A DNA stretch of 64,000 nucleotides from Rhodoferax sp. WC2427 (GCF_040822085.1 NZ_CP162006.1:2852001-2916000), one strand, 5' to 3'; positions 9,231 to 17,766 are shown, counted from the first letter of the stretch. Translations and numbers: made by a program. Notes: generated by a model from the sequence alone, not told the origin.

Positions 9231-10145
9231 ATGTACCACCCCTCCCCCTTCACCGCCCGGCTCTGCCTGGCCGCTGGCATGGCCCTGGTCGGCGTGTATG
9301 TGGGCTTAAGCAAGCCGCTGGTGGCCGCGCTGCCGGTGTTTTTGCTGGCCTGGCTGCGCTTTGGCATTGCAGCCATCGCCATGCTGCCCTGGCTGAAGAA
9401 GCCCGCCTCAGAAGGCCCCCTGTCGGCGCACACCCGCTGGCTGGTGTTTCTGGAGTCGTTTTTGGGCAACTTCCTGTTTTCAATCTGCATGCTGTACGGC
9501 ATGGGGCTGACCAGCGCGGTGTCGGCCGGGGTGATTCTGGCGGCCATTCCGGCCTCGGTGGCGCTGCTGAGCTGGCCGCTGCTGGGTGAACGCATCACGC
9601 TGCGCACCGGGGCCGCCATCGCCTGCGGGGTGCTGGGCATTGCCTTGCTGGCGCTCACAAAATCAGAGCACCTTACGCCTATGCTGTCTGCGCAAGAGGC
9701 CGATTTGGCATCTAAAAACCAGGTGTGGGGCAATCTGCTGATCGTCGGCGCGGTGCTGTGCGAGGCGGCCTATGCGGTGATCGGCAAAAAGCTCACCGGC
9801 AGCCTGGGGCCCAAACGCATCAGCGCGCTGATCAACCTGTGGGGCCTGGCGCTGATGACGCCCATGGGCCTGTACCTGGCACTGTCGTTCCCGTTTGCCA
9901 GTGTGCACCCCGGCACCTGGCTGCTGCTGGTGTACTACGCCATGGCCGCCAGCATTGGCACCGTCTGGCTGTGGATGACCGGCCTGCGCGTAGTGCCCGC
10001 CGCCCAGGCCGGCGTGTACAGCGTGCTGCTACCGATCTTCACCGCACTCACCGGCGTGCTGGTGCTGGGCGAAACCCTGGGGCCGGTGCAGTGGCTGGCA
10101 TTTGCCATCGCGCTGCTGGGTGTGGTGCTGGCAACCTTGCCCTGA
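9231..10145 (+). CDS. EamA/DMT family transporter
   Basis: 304 residues with about ten hydrophobic segments in two EamA repeats. The second repeat ends with QAGVYSVLLPIFTALTGVLV and ETLGPVQWLAFAIALLGVVL, the typical RhtA/YdcZ-like pattern. It is an inner-membrane metabolite exporter whose substrate is not identifiable; the neighbouring aminotransferase suggests an amino acid. Residues about 142-163 (SEHLTPMLSAQEADLASKNQ) form a polar loop between the two halves whose DNA looks like an in-frame copy of the genome's palindromic repeat. The ATG lies directly against another copy of the repeat, so an internal ATG further in (near residue 17) is a possible alternative start. Confidence 0.85.
   Translation: MYHPSPFTARLCLAAGMALVGVYVGLSKPLVAALPVFLLAWLRFGIAAIAMLPWLKKPASEGPLSAHTRWLVFLESFLGNFLFSICMLYGMGLTSAVSAGVILAAIPASVALLSWPLLGERITLRTGAAIACGVLGIALLALTKSEHLTPMLSAQEADLASKNQVWGNLLIVGAVLCEAAYAVIGKKLTGSLGPKRISALINLWGLALMTPMGLYLALSFPFASVHPGTWLLLVYYAMAASIGTVWLWMTGLRVVPAAQAGVYSVLLPIFTALTGVLVLGETLGPVQWLAFAIALLGVVLATLP
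9656..9717. repeat. Palindromic repeat copy inside the EamA coding sequence
   Basis: AGCACCTTACGCCTATGCTG followed by TCTGCGCAAGAGGCCGATTT keeps the block order of the family (TTACGC-TTAT-...-GCGC-AAGAGGCC-ATTT) and is read through in frame as a polar loop. The match is weaker than intergenic copies. Confidence 0.5.
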
Positions 10146-10161
10146 AAAACTAGGACCCCCC

Positions 10162-11064
10162 ATGCGCCTGCGCCACATCGAAGTCTTCAACGCCATCATG
10201 CTGACCGGCAGCGTCAGCGCTGCCGCGCGGCTGATCAACGTGACCCAACCCGCCGTCAGCCGGGTGCTGGCGCATGCCGAGCTGCAGCTGGGTTTTCCGC
10301 TGTTCCAGCGCAGCAAGGGAAGGCTTACGCCGACCAACGAGGCGCAAACCCTGTATCCGCACATCGAGCGCCTGTTTGCCCAACTGGACGACGTCCAACG
10401 CCTGGCCAACAGCCTCAAGCGCGGCCACCAGGACGGCGAACTGCACATCCTCACCGTACTGGCACTGAGCTACGAGGTGCTGCCCCGGGCGCTGCGGCTG
10501 TTCCGCCAGCAGCACCCGAACGTGGTGGTCACCATGGACGCGCTGCACTCGCCGCAGATCATCTCGTCGCTGGTGCTGCAGGAGGCCGATGTGGGCTTTG
10601 TCTTCAGTGCCATCGCCCACCCCTCGCTGGAGCAGCGGCATCTGGCCGACGGCCGCATGGTCTGCGTAGCCCCCAAGGGCGTGTTCAGCGCCCAGCAGGT
10701 CGAGCAAGGCATGGTGCACCTTACCGACCTGGCCCGCACGCCGGTGGTGAATATCGATGTGCGCGACCCCGTAGGCTCAACCCTCAGCCACGCCTGCCGC
10801 GAGGCCGGTGTGGGCCTGGTATCGGCCGTCACGGTGCAAACCTACCATGCAGCCCTGGCGCTGGCCCACCACGGCCTGGCCGTGGCCCTGGTGGACAGTT
10901 GCACCGCCCTGTCGGCCGACAGCACCAAGGTCGACGTGCTGGCGCTGGAGCCGCAGATCGTGGTGCCCATCAAGGCCTTGCGCGCGGTGAACCGCCCAAG
11001 CTCGCTGCTGGCCAGCGCGATGACGCAGTGTGTGCAGAAGGTGGTCGAAACGGCCTTGCACTGA
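10162..11064 (+). CDS. LysR family transcriptional regulator
   Basis: 300 residues. The N-terminal winged helix-turn-helix (MRLRHIEVFNAIMLTGSVSA, then AARLINVTQPAVSRVLAHAE) is followed by a substrate-binding domain. The start at ATG 10162 gives the standard LysR N-terminus; it lies 16 bp after the exporter stop, so the two are probably co-transcribed. The target is likely the local amino-acid genes; a perfect palindrome at 12370-12397 in the dadA/binding-protein divergent region is a candidate site. Its last 95 bases overlap the 3' end of the oppositely oriented dadA-like gene. Confidence 0.9.
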   Translation: MRLRHIEVFNAIMLTGSVSAAARLINVTQPAVSRVLAHAELQLGFPLFQRSKGRLTPTNEAQTLYPHIERLFAQLDDVQRLANSLKRGHQDGELHILTVLALSYEVLPRALRLFRQQHPNVVVTMDALHSPQIISSLVLQEADVGFVFSAIAHPSLEQRHLADGRMVCVAPKGVFSAQQVEQGMVHLTDLARTPVVNIDVRDPVGSTLSHACREAGVGLVSAVTVQTYHAALALAHHGLAVALVDSCTALSADSTKVDVLALEPQIVVPIKALRAVNRPSSLLASAMTQCVQKVVETALH

Positions 11065-12289
11065 CGGCATCCTGGCCCAGCAATTCCTCGGCCAGCACCT
11101 GGGCCGTGCCAAACGCCAGTGTCAAGCCCAACGCCCCGTGCCCGGTGTTGAGCAGCAGGTTCTCCGGCCCCCGCGCCTGCCACCCCACCAGCGGCAGACC
11201 GGTGGGCGTGGCCGGGCGCATGCCGGTCCAGGGCTGCACATCGGCACCCGCCACGCAGTGCGGGAACAGCGCCCGGGTGCTGTCCAGCAGGCTCCGTATC
11301 CGCTCGGGCGGGATGCGGCCGTCCTGCCCCACCAGCTCGGCCATGCCCGCCACGCGCAGGCGGTGGCCGATGCGGGCGAACACCACCTTGCGCGCCGCGT
11401 CTGTCACGCTGACGCGCGGAGCGCTGTGGGGCGCATCGCCAATATCCAGGGTGATGCTGTAGCCCTTGAGCGGATACACCGGCACCTGCAGGCCCACCTG
11501 GCGGGCCAGTACCGGGCTGGCGCTGCCCAGGGCCAGCACAAACTGGTCGGCCTGCACCGTGCCTGCGGTTGTCTGCACGCTGCGGATGCGGGCCCCCTGG
11601 CGCACCACGCCCTGCACTTCGGCACCCAGCACAAATTTCACCCCGCGCTGCTGCAGCGCGGCATGCAGGCCCACGCAGACCTTTAGGCAGTCGGTGGCGC
11701 ATTCGTCCGGGGTGTAGACCGCGCCGACCATGCGGGCCTGGTCGTGCTGCAGCGCGGGCTCCAGTTCCACACAGCGCTGCGGCGACACGACTTCCTGCAC
11801 GCTGCCCAGGCCCTGCTGTAGTGCCACTTGCTGACCCGCTGCCGCCAGGGCCGCTGCGCTGCGGTACACCACCAGCTTGCCGGTGCGGCTGAAATCGCAG
11901 TCCAGCGCCAGGTCTTGCAGCATGGCCTCAAAACCCACCCGGCTGCGTGCCGCCAGTTGCAGCAGTTGGGCCGTGCTGCGGGCCGAGGTGCGGGCATTGC
12001 AGGCCCGCAAAAACGCCAGACCCCAGCGCCACTGCTGCACATCCCACTGGGGCTGCAGCTTCAGCGGCGAGTCGGCCGACAGCAAAAGCTTGGGCAGTTG
12101 CCGCCAGATGCCGGGGTCGGCCAGCGGCTGCACATAGCTGTAGCTGAGCTGGGCGCCGTTGCCGCCGCTGGCACCGGCACCGGGCGTGGCGCGGTCTACC
12201 ACGGTCACCTCCAGCCCCTGCTGGCGCAGCACATAGGCCGTGGCCAACCCGACGATACCGGCCCCTAAAACACATACATGCATCTGCAT
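10970..12289 (-). CDS. dadA: FAD-dependent D-amino acid dehydrogenase (DadA-like)
   Basis: 439 residues. The N-terminal dinucleotide fold (VCVLGAGIVGLATAYVLRQQ) and the DAO-family features YPLKGYSITLDI, WTGMRPATPTGLPLVG and NTGHGALGLTLAFGTA are those of small-subunit D-amino acid dehydrogenases, which oxidise D-amino acids to 2-oxo acids at the membrane and pass electrons to quinones. The last ~30 residues are low-complexity (Ala/Ser/Pro/Arg) and are encoded opposite the end of the LysR gene, so the 3' extension is probably non-essential. It is divergent from a polar amino-acid binding protein and next to an Asp/Glu racemase, which fits D-glutamate/D-aspartate or related D-amino acid use; the exact substrate is inferred. 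Confidence 0.85.
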   Translation of the reverse strand: MQMHVCVLGAGIVGLATAYVLRQQGLEVTVVDRATPGAGASGGNGAQLSYSYVQPLADPGIWRQLPKLLLSADSPLKLQPQWDVQQWRWGLAFLRACNARTSARSTAQLLQLAARSRVGFEAMLQDLALDCDFSRTGKLVVYRSAAALAAAGQQVALQQGLGSVQEVVSPQRCVELEPALQHDQARMVGAVYTPDECATDCLKVCVGLHAALQQRGVKFVLGAEVQGVVRQGARIRSVQTTAGTVQADQFVLALGSASPVLARQVGLQVPVYPLKGYSITLDIGDAPHSAPRVSVTDAARKVVFARIGHRLRVAGMAELVGQDGRIPPERIRSLLDSTRALFPHCVAGADVQPWTGMRPATPTGLPLVGWQARGPENLLLNTGHGALGLTLAFGTAQVLAEELLGQDAVSARPFRPPSAHTASSRWPAASLGGSPRARP

Positions 12290-12369
12290 TCACCCTGGTT
12301 GATCTTGCATCGACTGTAGGCAAACGCACTGGATCCGGCCAATGCCAAACGCCCCTGCATCCATCAGCA

Positions 12370-12397
12370 AAAGTTATGCCCGGCCACCCATAACTTT
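12370..12397. promoter_or_regulatory. Candidate operator: perfect 9-bp inverted repeat in divergent promoter region
   Basis: AAAGTTATG, ten bases, CATAACTTT, midway between the dadA-like gene (minus) and the amino-acid binding protein (plus). The symmetry and total length fit a LysR-type or other dimeric regulator site; LysR genes are nearby at 10162 and 15804. Regulator assignment is inference. Confidence 0.5.
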
Positions 12398-12496
12398 CGG
12401 TCATACCCTGCCCCGAAAACGGCACTGTCCCTGGTGGGCAGCTGCTCCTAAACTGCCCCCAGCCTACTCCCCACCACCTCCGCACCAAGGATCCCC

Positions 12497-13387
12497 ATGC
12501 ACGCAACTTCCCCTTTGTCCACCCTGGTTTTGGCCGTCGGCCTGGCCGCCACCCTGCCGGTGGGTGCCGACACCCTGCAAAAAATTACCGAGTCGGGCCA
12601 GATCACCCTGGCCTACCGCGAGTCGTCGGTGCCGTTCAGCTACCTGGCGGGCGGTAACACCCCCGAAGGCTTTGCGGTGGACATTGCCAACGCAGTGGCC
12701 GACGCGGTGAAGAAACAGCTGAAGAAACCCGACCTGAAAGTGACGCTGCAGGCCGTGACCTCGCAAAACCGCATCCCACTGCTGCAAAACGGCACCATCG
12801 ACCTGGAGTGCGGCTCCACCACCAACAACACAGTGCGCGGCAAGGATGTGCAGTTCGCCATCAACCACTTCTATACCGGCACGCGGCTGCTGGTGAAGAA
12901 GACATCGGCCATCAAGAACTACGCCGACCTGGCCAAGAAAACCGTGGCCAGCACCTCCGGCACCACCAATGCGCAGGTGATCCGCAAGTACAACATCGAG
13001 AAAAACCTGGGCATGGAGATCCAGCTCGGCAAGGACCACGACGATGCGATGCTGCTGGTGGACAGTGGCCGGGCGGTGGCGTTCGCCATGGACGACATTT
13101 TGCTGTTCGGCCTGATCGGCAACGCCAAGAACCCCGCCGAATGGGAGGTGGTGGGCGACTCGCTGCAGGTCGAGCCTTATGCCTGCATGCTGCGCAAGGA
13201 CGACCCGCAGTTCCAGCAGCTGGTCAACGGGGTCATTGGCGGCATGATGAAGTCCGGCCAGTTTGAAAAGCTCTACAACAAGTGGTTCATGTCGCCCATT
13301 CCCCCCAAGGGCCAGAACCTGAACCTGCCCATGGGCAAGGAGCTGCGCGACAACATCAAGGCCCTCAGCGACAAACCGGCTATCTGA
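12497..13387 (+). CDS. Polar amino acid ABC transporter substrate-binding protein (GltI-like)
   Basis: 296 residues. Signal peptide of about 24 residues ending PVGADT; the mature part has the SBP_bac_3 pattern TESGQITLAYRESSVPFSYL, DLECGSTTNNTVRG and MDDILL, closest to glutamate/aspartate binding proteins (GltI). It would capture an acidic or polar amino acid in the periplasm. No permease or ATPase gene is adjacent, so it either docks on a transporter encoded elsewhere or the locus has lost them. It is followed 2 bp later by an Asp/Glu racemase, suggesting uptake coupled to racemisation. Confidence 0.87.
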   Translation: MHATSPLSTLVLAVGLAATLPVGADTLQKITESGQITLAYRESSVPFSYLAGGNTPEGFAVDIANAVADAVKKQLKKPDLKVTLQAVTSQNRIPLLQNGTIDLECGSTTNNTVRGKDVQFAINHFYTGTRLLVKKTSAIKNYADLAKKTVASTSGTTNAQVIRKYNIEKNLGMEIQLGKDHDDAMLLVDSGRAVAFAMDDILLFGLIGNAKNPAEWEVVGDSLQVEPYACMLRKDDPQFQQLVNGVIGGMMKSGQFEKLYNKWFMSPIPPKGQNLNLPMGKELRDNIKALSDKPAI

Positions 13388-13389
13388 GC

Positions 13390-14121
13390 ATGCAGGTCGT
13401 CGGCATTCTGGGTGGCATGGGGCCCGCCGCCGGGGCAGACTTTGTGCGCCTGTTCGTGCAGTCCTGCGTGGAACATATGCAGGCCATCGGTATCACGGTC
13501 AGCGACCAGCGCTTCCCCGAGCACTGGCTGGCCCAGGTGCCGGTACCCGACCGCACCCAGGCACTGGCTAGCGACGCGCTCGGAGCGCAGCAGCCGCTGG
13601 AGCCCATGCTGCAGGCCCTGGGCCGCCTGGCGGCACTGGGCGCGCGTAGCGTGGCCATGCCCTGCAACACGGCCCATGCCTGGCACGGCCGTTTGCAAGA
13701 CCGGTTTCCGCAGCTGGATGTGCTGCACATCGCCGACGAAATGGCCCGCACGCTGGCCGCCCGCCAGGTATCCGCCGCGGCCCTGATGGCCACCGAGGGC
13801 ACCTACCGCAGCGGGGTCTACACGCAGGCCCTGGCCCGCGTCGGCGTGCCCTGCCACCTGCCCACGCCCGCCGAGCGCGCGCGCATCATGCAAGGCATTT
13901 ACGACGGCGTGAAAGCGGGCAATATGGCGCTGGCGCAACGTTGCTTCAGCGAAGTGGCCCTGGCCCTGGCGCAACGCCACGGCGGTGCGGCCCTGGTGCT
14001 GGGCTGCACCGAGATTCCGCTGGCGCTGGACGGCCTGGCCCAGACTGCCGAGCTGCCGCTGTTCAACCCGGCCCGGGTGTTGGCCCAGGCCCTGGCGCAG
14101 CGGGCCTACGCCCCGGCCTGA
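13390..14121 (+). CDS. Aspartate/glutamate racemase family protein
   Basis: 243 residues. Cofactor-independent racemase fold with both catalytic cysteines in place: AMPCNTAHAWH and LVLGCTEIPLAL. The N-terminus VVGILGGMGPAAGADF is the family signature and fixes the start at ATG 13390, directly after the binding-protein stop. It interconverts L- and D-aspartate or glutamate (or an analogue) in the cytoplasm. With the DadA-like oxidase and the binding protein it makes a plausible D/L acidic amino-acid catabolic set. The 3' end overlaps the convergent PNPOx-family gene by 16 nt. Confidence 0.88.
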   Translation: MQVVGILGGMGPAAGADFVRLFVQSCVEHMQAIGITVSDQRFPEHWLAQVPVPDRTQALASDALGAQQPLEPMLQALGRLAALGARSVAMPCNTAHAWHGRLQDRFPQLDVLHIADEMARTLAARQVSAAALMATEGTYRSGVYTQALARVGVPCHLPTPAERARIMQGIYDGVKAGNMALAQRCFSEVALALAQRHGGAALVLGCTEIPLALDGLAQTAELPLFNPARVLAQALAQRAYAPA

Positions 14122-15074
14122 ACCCACCCGCCCGTGCCGTCCAGGGCGGGCGAGAGCGTTGCCGCACTCCAGCGCAGCGCCAGCGCTGCCGCCCGCCGCA
14201 GCACCTGCTGGACCTGCAAGCGCAGCAGCCGCTGGGCGCCGGGGTAGCGGGCCAGTTCGGGGCCGTCCCAGACGATCTCGGCGCGCACGGCCAGGTGCAG
14301 CAGGTCGCCGTTGTCAAAGTCAATGAACAGCAGGCCCGCCTGCGGCTGCAGCAGCAGGTTGCCCAGGGTGTTGAAAAAGTAGTTGCCCACCAGGTCGGGA
14401 ACGGTCAGCCACTGTTGGCCTGCGGCGTCCAAGTCCACCCGCACAAAGCCGGGTTTGCCGCCGCGGTGGGACACATCCACACCATGGTCTCCCGCTAGCC
14501 CCGCGCCAGGATGGGCGCTGGCGATGAAGAAGGTATCGGCCCCCTGCACCAGGCGCAGGGCGGCGGCATCCAGCTGTGTGCCCCGGGTGGCCGGGGCCTC
14601 CACCCGCTCGGCAAGCACCGGCTCGCGGGCCTGGATGTACTTGGGGCAGTTGCCAAAGCTTTGCTCTACCGCCAGGCCAAAGCCGCCGCCGTACAGCGCG
14701 GTGACGCGGCCATTCACCCGGTTGCGCCGCCGGGTGTGGGGCTCGATGCCCAGCATGCCGATGGGCGCGCCCTCGGCCAAATTACGCGCCAGCGGGTCAA
14801 CCGCGGCGGGCATGGCCTGCACCCGCAGCCGGGCGGCATCGGGTGAGCGGATGAAGCCCGGCGGCCCCGCCAGCACCGAGGCCCAGGGTTGGCCCTGCGC
14901 GTCCACGCTGCCCAGCACCACAAAGGGCAACTGGCCGAAAAAGTCGCGGTGCTGTTCGGGCATGTAGCTGCGGATCACGCGCGGCCCCACCTCGGCCATG
15001 CGCTGGGCCACGCCTGCGCGCTGCTGCAGGGCGACCTCCCCCGCGTGGAAGGCAGCGGGAACAGGGGTGTTCAT
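14106..15074 (-). CDS. Pyridoxamine 5'-phosphate oxidase-like FMN-binding protein
   Basis: 322 residues. The split-barrel flavin-binding pattern is seen in FFGQLPFVVLGSVDAQGQPW, ASVLAGPPGFIRSPD, GMLGIEPHTRRRNRVNGRV and, in the second half, DTFFIASAHP...HRGGKPGFVRVD followed by YFFNTLGNLLLQPQAGLLFI. This two-barrel arrangement occurs in stand-alone or ferredoxin-fused PNPOx-family oxidoreductases; no ferredoxin domain is present here. The substrate is unknown. Start at ATG 15074, overlapping the GST stop by 4 nt (ATGA), so the two genes are translationally coupled with the GST first. Confidence 0.8.
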   Translation of the reverse strand: MNTPVPAAFHAGEVALQQRAGVAQRMAEVGPRVIRSYMPEQHRDFFGQLPFVVLGSVDAQGQPWASVLAGPPGFIRSPDAARLRVQAMPAAVDPLARNLAEGAPIGMLGIEPHTRRRNRVNGRVTALYGGGFGLAVEQSFGNCPKYIQAREPVLAERVEAPATRGTQLDAAALRLVQGADTFFIASAHPGAGLAGDHGVDVSHRGGKPGFVRVDLDAAGQQWLTVPDLVGNYFFNTLGNLLLQPQAGLLFIDFDNGDLLHLAVRAEIVWDGPELARYPGAQRLLRLQVQQVLRRAAALALRWSAATLSPALDGTGGWVQAGA

Positions 15075-15691
15075 GCCAGTAACCCAATGCGGCTGCGCAC
15101 CATGGGCACAAAGCCCGGCAGGGCCTCGATGCGGGCCAGCCAAGCGCGTATCCGGGGGTACGGCGCCAGCGAGACGTTGCCCTCGGGCGCATGGGCGGTG
15201 TAGCTGTAGTGGGCGATGTCGGCAATGGTCGGCGTGGGGCCCACCAGGTAGTCGGACTGCTGCAGATGCGCCTCCACCACGTTGAATAGCTGGGCAGACC
15301 GCTGGATGGCCTCGTGGGGGTCGGTGGGCCGCTGGAACAGCTGGATCACCCGTGCCAGGGCCGGGCCAAAGGCCAAGGGGCCCGCCGCCACCGACAGCCA
15401 GCGCTGCACCTGCGCGGCCGCCACGGGCTCGGTGGGCAGCCAGGTGCCGGGCGGGGCGTAGCGGCTGGCCAGGTAGACCAGGATGGCGTTGGAATCGGCC
15501 AGCACGGTATCGCCGTCCTGTAGCACCGGCACCTGGCCAAAGGCGTTCAGGGCCAGAAACGCCGGGGCTTTGTGGGCCCCGGCCAGCAGGTCGATGTCTA
15601 CCAGTTCGCAGGGCAGGTCCAGCAGCGACAGCATGAGCTGCACGCGGTGGGAATGGCCCGAGACGGCATGGCGGTAGAGCGTGATAGGCAT
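15071..15691 (-). CDS. Glutathione S-transferase family protein
   Basis: 206 residues: a thioredoxin-like N-terminal domain (MPITLYRHAVSGHSHRVQLM) with the glutathione-binding NAFGQVPVLQDGD and ADSNAILVYLA segments, then an all-helical C-terminal domain (PTIADIAHYSYTAHAPEG). It would conjugate glutathione or reduce an electrophile or peroxide; no substrate can be assigned. It is the first gene of a two-gene unit with the PNPOx-family protein, and divergent from a LysR regulator that probably controls it. Confidence 0.88.
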   Translation of the reverse strand: MPITLYRHAVSGHSHRVQLMLSLLDLPCELVDIDLLAGAHKAPAFLALNAFGQVPVLQDGDTVLADSNAILVYLASRYAPPGTWLPTEPVAAAQVQRWLSVAAGPLAFGPALARVIQLFQRPTDPHEAIQRSAQLFNVVEAHLQQSDYLVGPTPTIADIAHYSYTAHAPEGNVSLAPYPRIRAWLARIEALPGFVPMVRSRIGLLA

Positions 15692-15803
15692 GGTGTTCTT
15701 TCTATGGGGTGTGCAGAGAGGTCCATTGTGTTTATTCCACCCGCAACGATAAATGGCCTGCAACGCATTTGACTACTCCACATCTCGAACTAATATCAAC
15801 AGC

Positions 15804-16697
15804 ATGGACAAGCTCAAAGCCATGCAGACTTTTGTGCAGATTGCCGACCAGGGCAGTCTGACCGCCGCCGCGCTGGCGCAGGGCACATCCCTGCCCGCAG
15901 TGGTGCGCGCGCTGGCGGCGTTGGAGGCGGATCTGGGTGTGCGCCTGTTCCAGCGCACCACCCGGCGCATCGCCCTCACCGAAGAGGGCCGCCGCCACCT
16001 GGAGAGTTGCCGCCAGGTGCTGGCCAGCCTGCAAGATGCCGAGGCCGCGCTGAAGGCCGATGCCCGCGAACCCGCAGGCCAGCTCACCATCACCGCGCCG
16101 GTGCAGTTCGGCCAGATGCACGTGGCCCCGGCCGTGACGCGCTTTGTGCAGCGCTACCCGCAGATGCGCTGCAGCGTGTTGCTATACGACAGGGTGGTGA
16201 ACCTGCTGGAAGAAGGCATTGACGTGGGCATACGCATTGGCCCGCTGGAAGACTCGTCGCTGGTGGCGCACACCCTGGGCCACATCCGCCGCGTGGTGGT
16301 GGCCAGCCCCGCCTACCTGGCGCGCGCCGGGGTGCCGCGCCACCCCAAAGACCTGCTGCGGGCCAACTGCGTGCGCCGCACCGGCAACAACCCCAGTTGG
16401 GGGCCGTTCATTGACAAGGGCCGCCCGTTCAGCATCAACGTCAGCGGCAACCTGGACTTCAACCAGATCGCACCCGCCGTGGAGGCCTGCGTGGCGGGCA
16501 TGGGTATGGGCATGTTTTTGCAGTACCAGGTGGCCCCCTACCTGGCCGACCAGCGGCTGCAGATTTTGCTGGAGGCTTTCGAGTCGCCGCCCCGCCCCTT
16601 GAGCCTGGTGCTGCCCCACGCCCGGCTGCTGCCCACCCGCACCCGGGTCTTCATCGACTGGATGCGCGAGGCGCTACAGGGCTTTCGTCGGCCCTGA
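15804..16697 (+). CDS. LysR family transcriptional regulator
   Basis: 297 residues. The HTH is MDKLKAMQTFVQIADQGSL, TAAALAQGTSLPAVVRALAA; the effector domain has LTITAPVQFGQMHVAPAV and GIDVGIRIGPLEDSSL, the sub-group that regulates a divergent small oxidoreductase gene. The start at ATG 15804 gives the canonical N-terminus. It faces away from the GST/PNPOx unit across a 112-bp promoter region, the classical LysR arrangement. Confidence 0.9.
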   Translation: MDKLKAMQTFVQIADQGSLTAAALAQGTSLPAVVRALAALEADLGVRLFQRTTRRIALTEEGRRHLESCRQVLASLQDAEAALKADAREPAGQLTITAPVQFGQMHVAPAVTRFVQRYPQMRCSVLLYDRVVNLLEEGIDVGIRIGPLEDSSLVAHTLGHIRRVVVASPAYLARAGVPRHPKDLLRANCVRRTGNNPSWGPFIDKGRPFSINVSGNLDFNQIAPAVEACVAGMGMGMFLQYQVAPYLADQRLQILLEAFESPPRPLSLVLPHARLLPTRTRVFIDWMREALQGFRRP

Positions 16698-16707
16698 GAA
16701 TTTCCCC

Positions 16708-16768
16708 AAGAAATAGGCCGCTTGTGCTTTATCCACAAGCGTAAGCAGCTACTTTTTATGTAGCGTTT
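16708..16768. repeat. Comamonad palindromic repeat in convergent gap
   Basis: GCCGCTTGTGCTTTATCCAC followed by AAGCGTAAGCAGCTACTTTT. It fills the gap between the LysR gene and the convergent rraA gene and ends at the rraA stop; it may act as a bidirectional terminator. Confidence 0.72.
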
Positions 16769-17266
16769 CTAGACGATTGCGGTGGCGCTGACCACCATGC
16801 CGTCTTCGTCGGCGTACAGCCATTCGCCCGGCATGACCCAGGTGCCCTGGATGTGCACCGCCACGTTGCTCTGGCCCTGGTTGCGTTTTTCCGTGGGCAT
16901 GGGCATGGTGGCCAGGGCGCGGATGCCGACCTGCAGGGCGGCCAGCTCGGCCACGTCGCGCACGCAGCCATCGATCACCACACCGGCCCAGCCGTTGGCC
17001 ACGGCAGCGGCGCCCAGGTTGCCGCCCAGCAGGGCCCGGCGCAGCGAGCCGCCCCCGCCGACCACCAGCACCCGGCCCTTGCCGGGGGTATCCAGCGCGG
17101 CCTTGACGAGGGAGTTGTCTTCAAAACACTGCACGTTGAACACCTGGCCGCTGAATTTGGAAATGCCGCCAAAGTCGCGGAACGCCGGCGCCAGCACGCG
17201 GAACGCACCGGTGAGGTCGTTTTTGTGTACGTCGCACAGGTCGCAGGTGGAGAAGGTAGCGGTCAT
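16769..17266 (-). CDS. rraA: RraA family protein (RNase E inhibitor-like / aldolase-like)
   Basis: 165 residues, the usual RraA length. It has the family core GKGRVLVVGGGGSLRRALLG, GNLGAAAVANGWAGVVIDGC and VRDVAEL. The GWAGVVIDGCVRD region is the metal/substrate site of the aldolase-like members (4-hydroxy-4-methyl-2-oxoglutarate aldolase); E. coli RraA instead inhibits RNase E. Sequence alone does not separate the two. The ATG overlaps the stop of the upstream Lrp-type regulator by 4 nt, so the two are co-translated, which hints at a metabolic rather than RNA role. Confidence 0.82.
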   Translation of the reverse strand: MTATFSTCDLCDVHKNDLTGAFRVLAPAFRDFGGISKFSGQVFNVQCFEDNSLVKAALDTPGKGRVLVVGGGGSLRRALLGGNLGAAAVANGWAGVVIDGCVRDVAELAALQVGIRALATMPMPTEKRNQGQSNVAVHIQGTWVMPGEWLYADEDGMVVSATAIV

Positions 17267-17766
17267 TTGGAGTTCGCCTTGGTAGTGGATGGGGATGAGG
17301 TTGATGGGGTTTCCCGCCGCGCGGGCAGCACCAGCGCATTCTCGCGCGGGGCGTTCAGCACGATGGACGTAGAGGTGGGGCTGAGGATACAAAATTTGCT
17401 GACCACCACGTCCAGGTGGCGCACGTCGATGACGGCAATTTCCAGCACCCAGCTGTCTTCGCCGGTGACGTTGTAGGCGTTGAGCACCTCGGGGGTTTGC
17501 TCGATCAGCTTGACCACGCGGGCATAGTCGGCCCGGGCCACGCGGATGATGGCGCGGATGCCGTAGCCCAGCCGCGTCAGGTCCACCTCGGCGCGGTAGC
17601 CTTTGATGACGCCACTGGTTTCCAGCTTGCGCACCCGCTCGGTCACCGCCGGTTGGCTCAGGTGCACCCGCCGCCCCAGCTCGGCCATGGTGATGCGGGC
17701 ATCGCGCTGCAATTCCCCCAGGATGCGGTCGTCACAGGCGTCGAATTCGGTAACTTCGGTCAACAT
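17263..17766 (-). CDS. Lrp/AsnC family transcriptional regulator
   Basis: 167 residues from ATG 17766. The N-terminal HTH (DDRILGELQRDARITMAELG, RRVHLSQPAVTERVRKLE) is followed by a RAM/ACT-like effector domain (GVIKGYRAEVDLTRLGYGIR; NAYNVTGEDSWVLEIAV). The last ~20 residues are Ser/Thr/Lys-rich and unlike the family. Divergent from an EamA exporter 90 bp away, a common pairing in which the regulator controls an amino-acid exporter. The upstream in-frame start (17835) would add a hydrophobic segment and is less likely. Confidence 0.88.
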   Translation of the reverse strand: MLTEVTEFDACDDRILGELQRDARITMAELGRRVHLSQPAVTERVRKLETSGVIKGYRAEVDLTRLGYGIRAIIRVARADYARVVKLIEQTPEVLNAYNVTGEDSWVLEIAVIDVRHLDVVVSKFCILSPTSTSIVLNAPRENALVLPARRETPSTSSPSTTKANSK

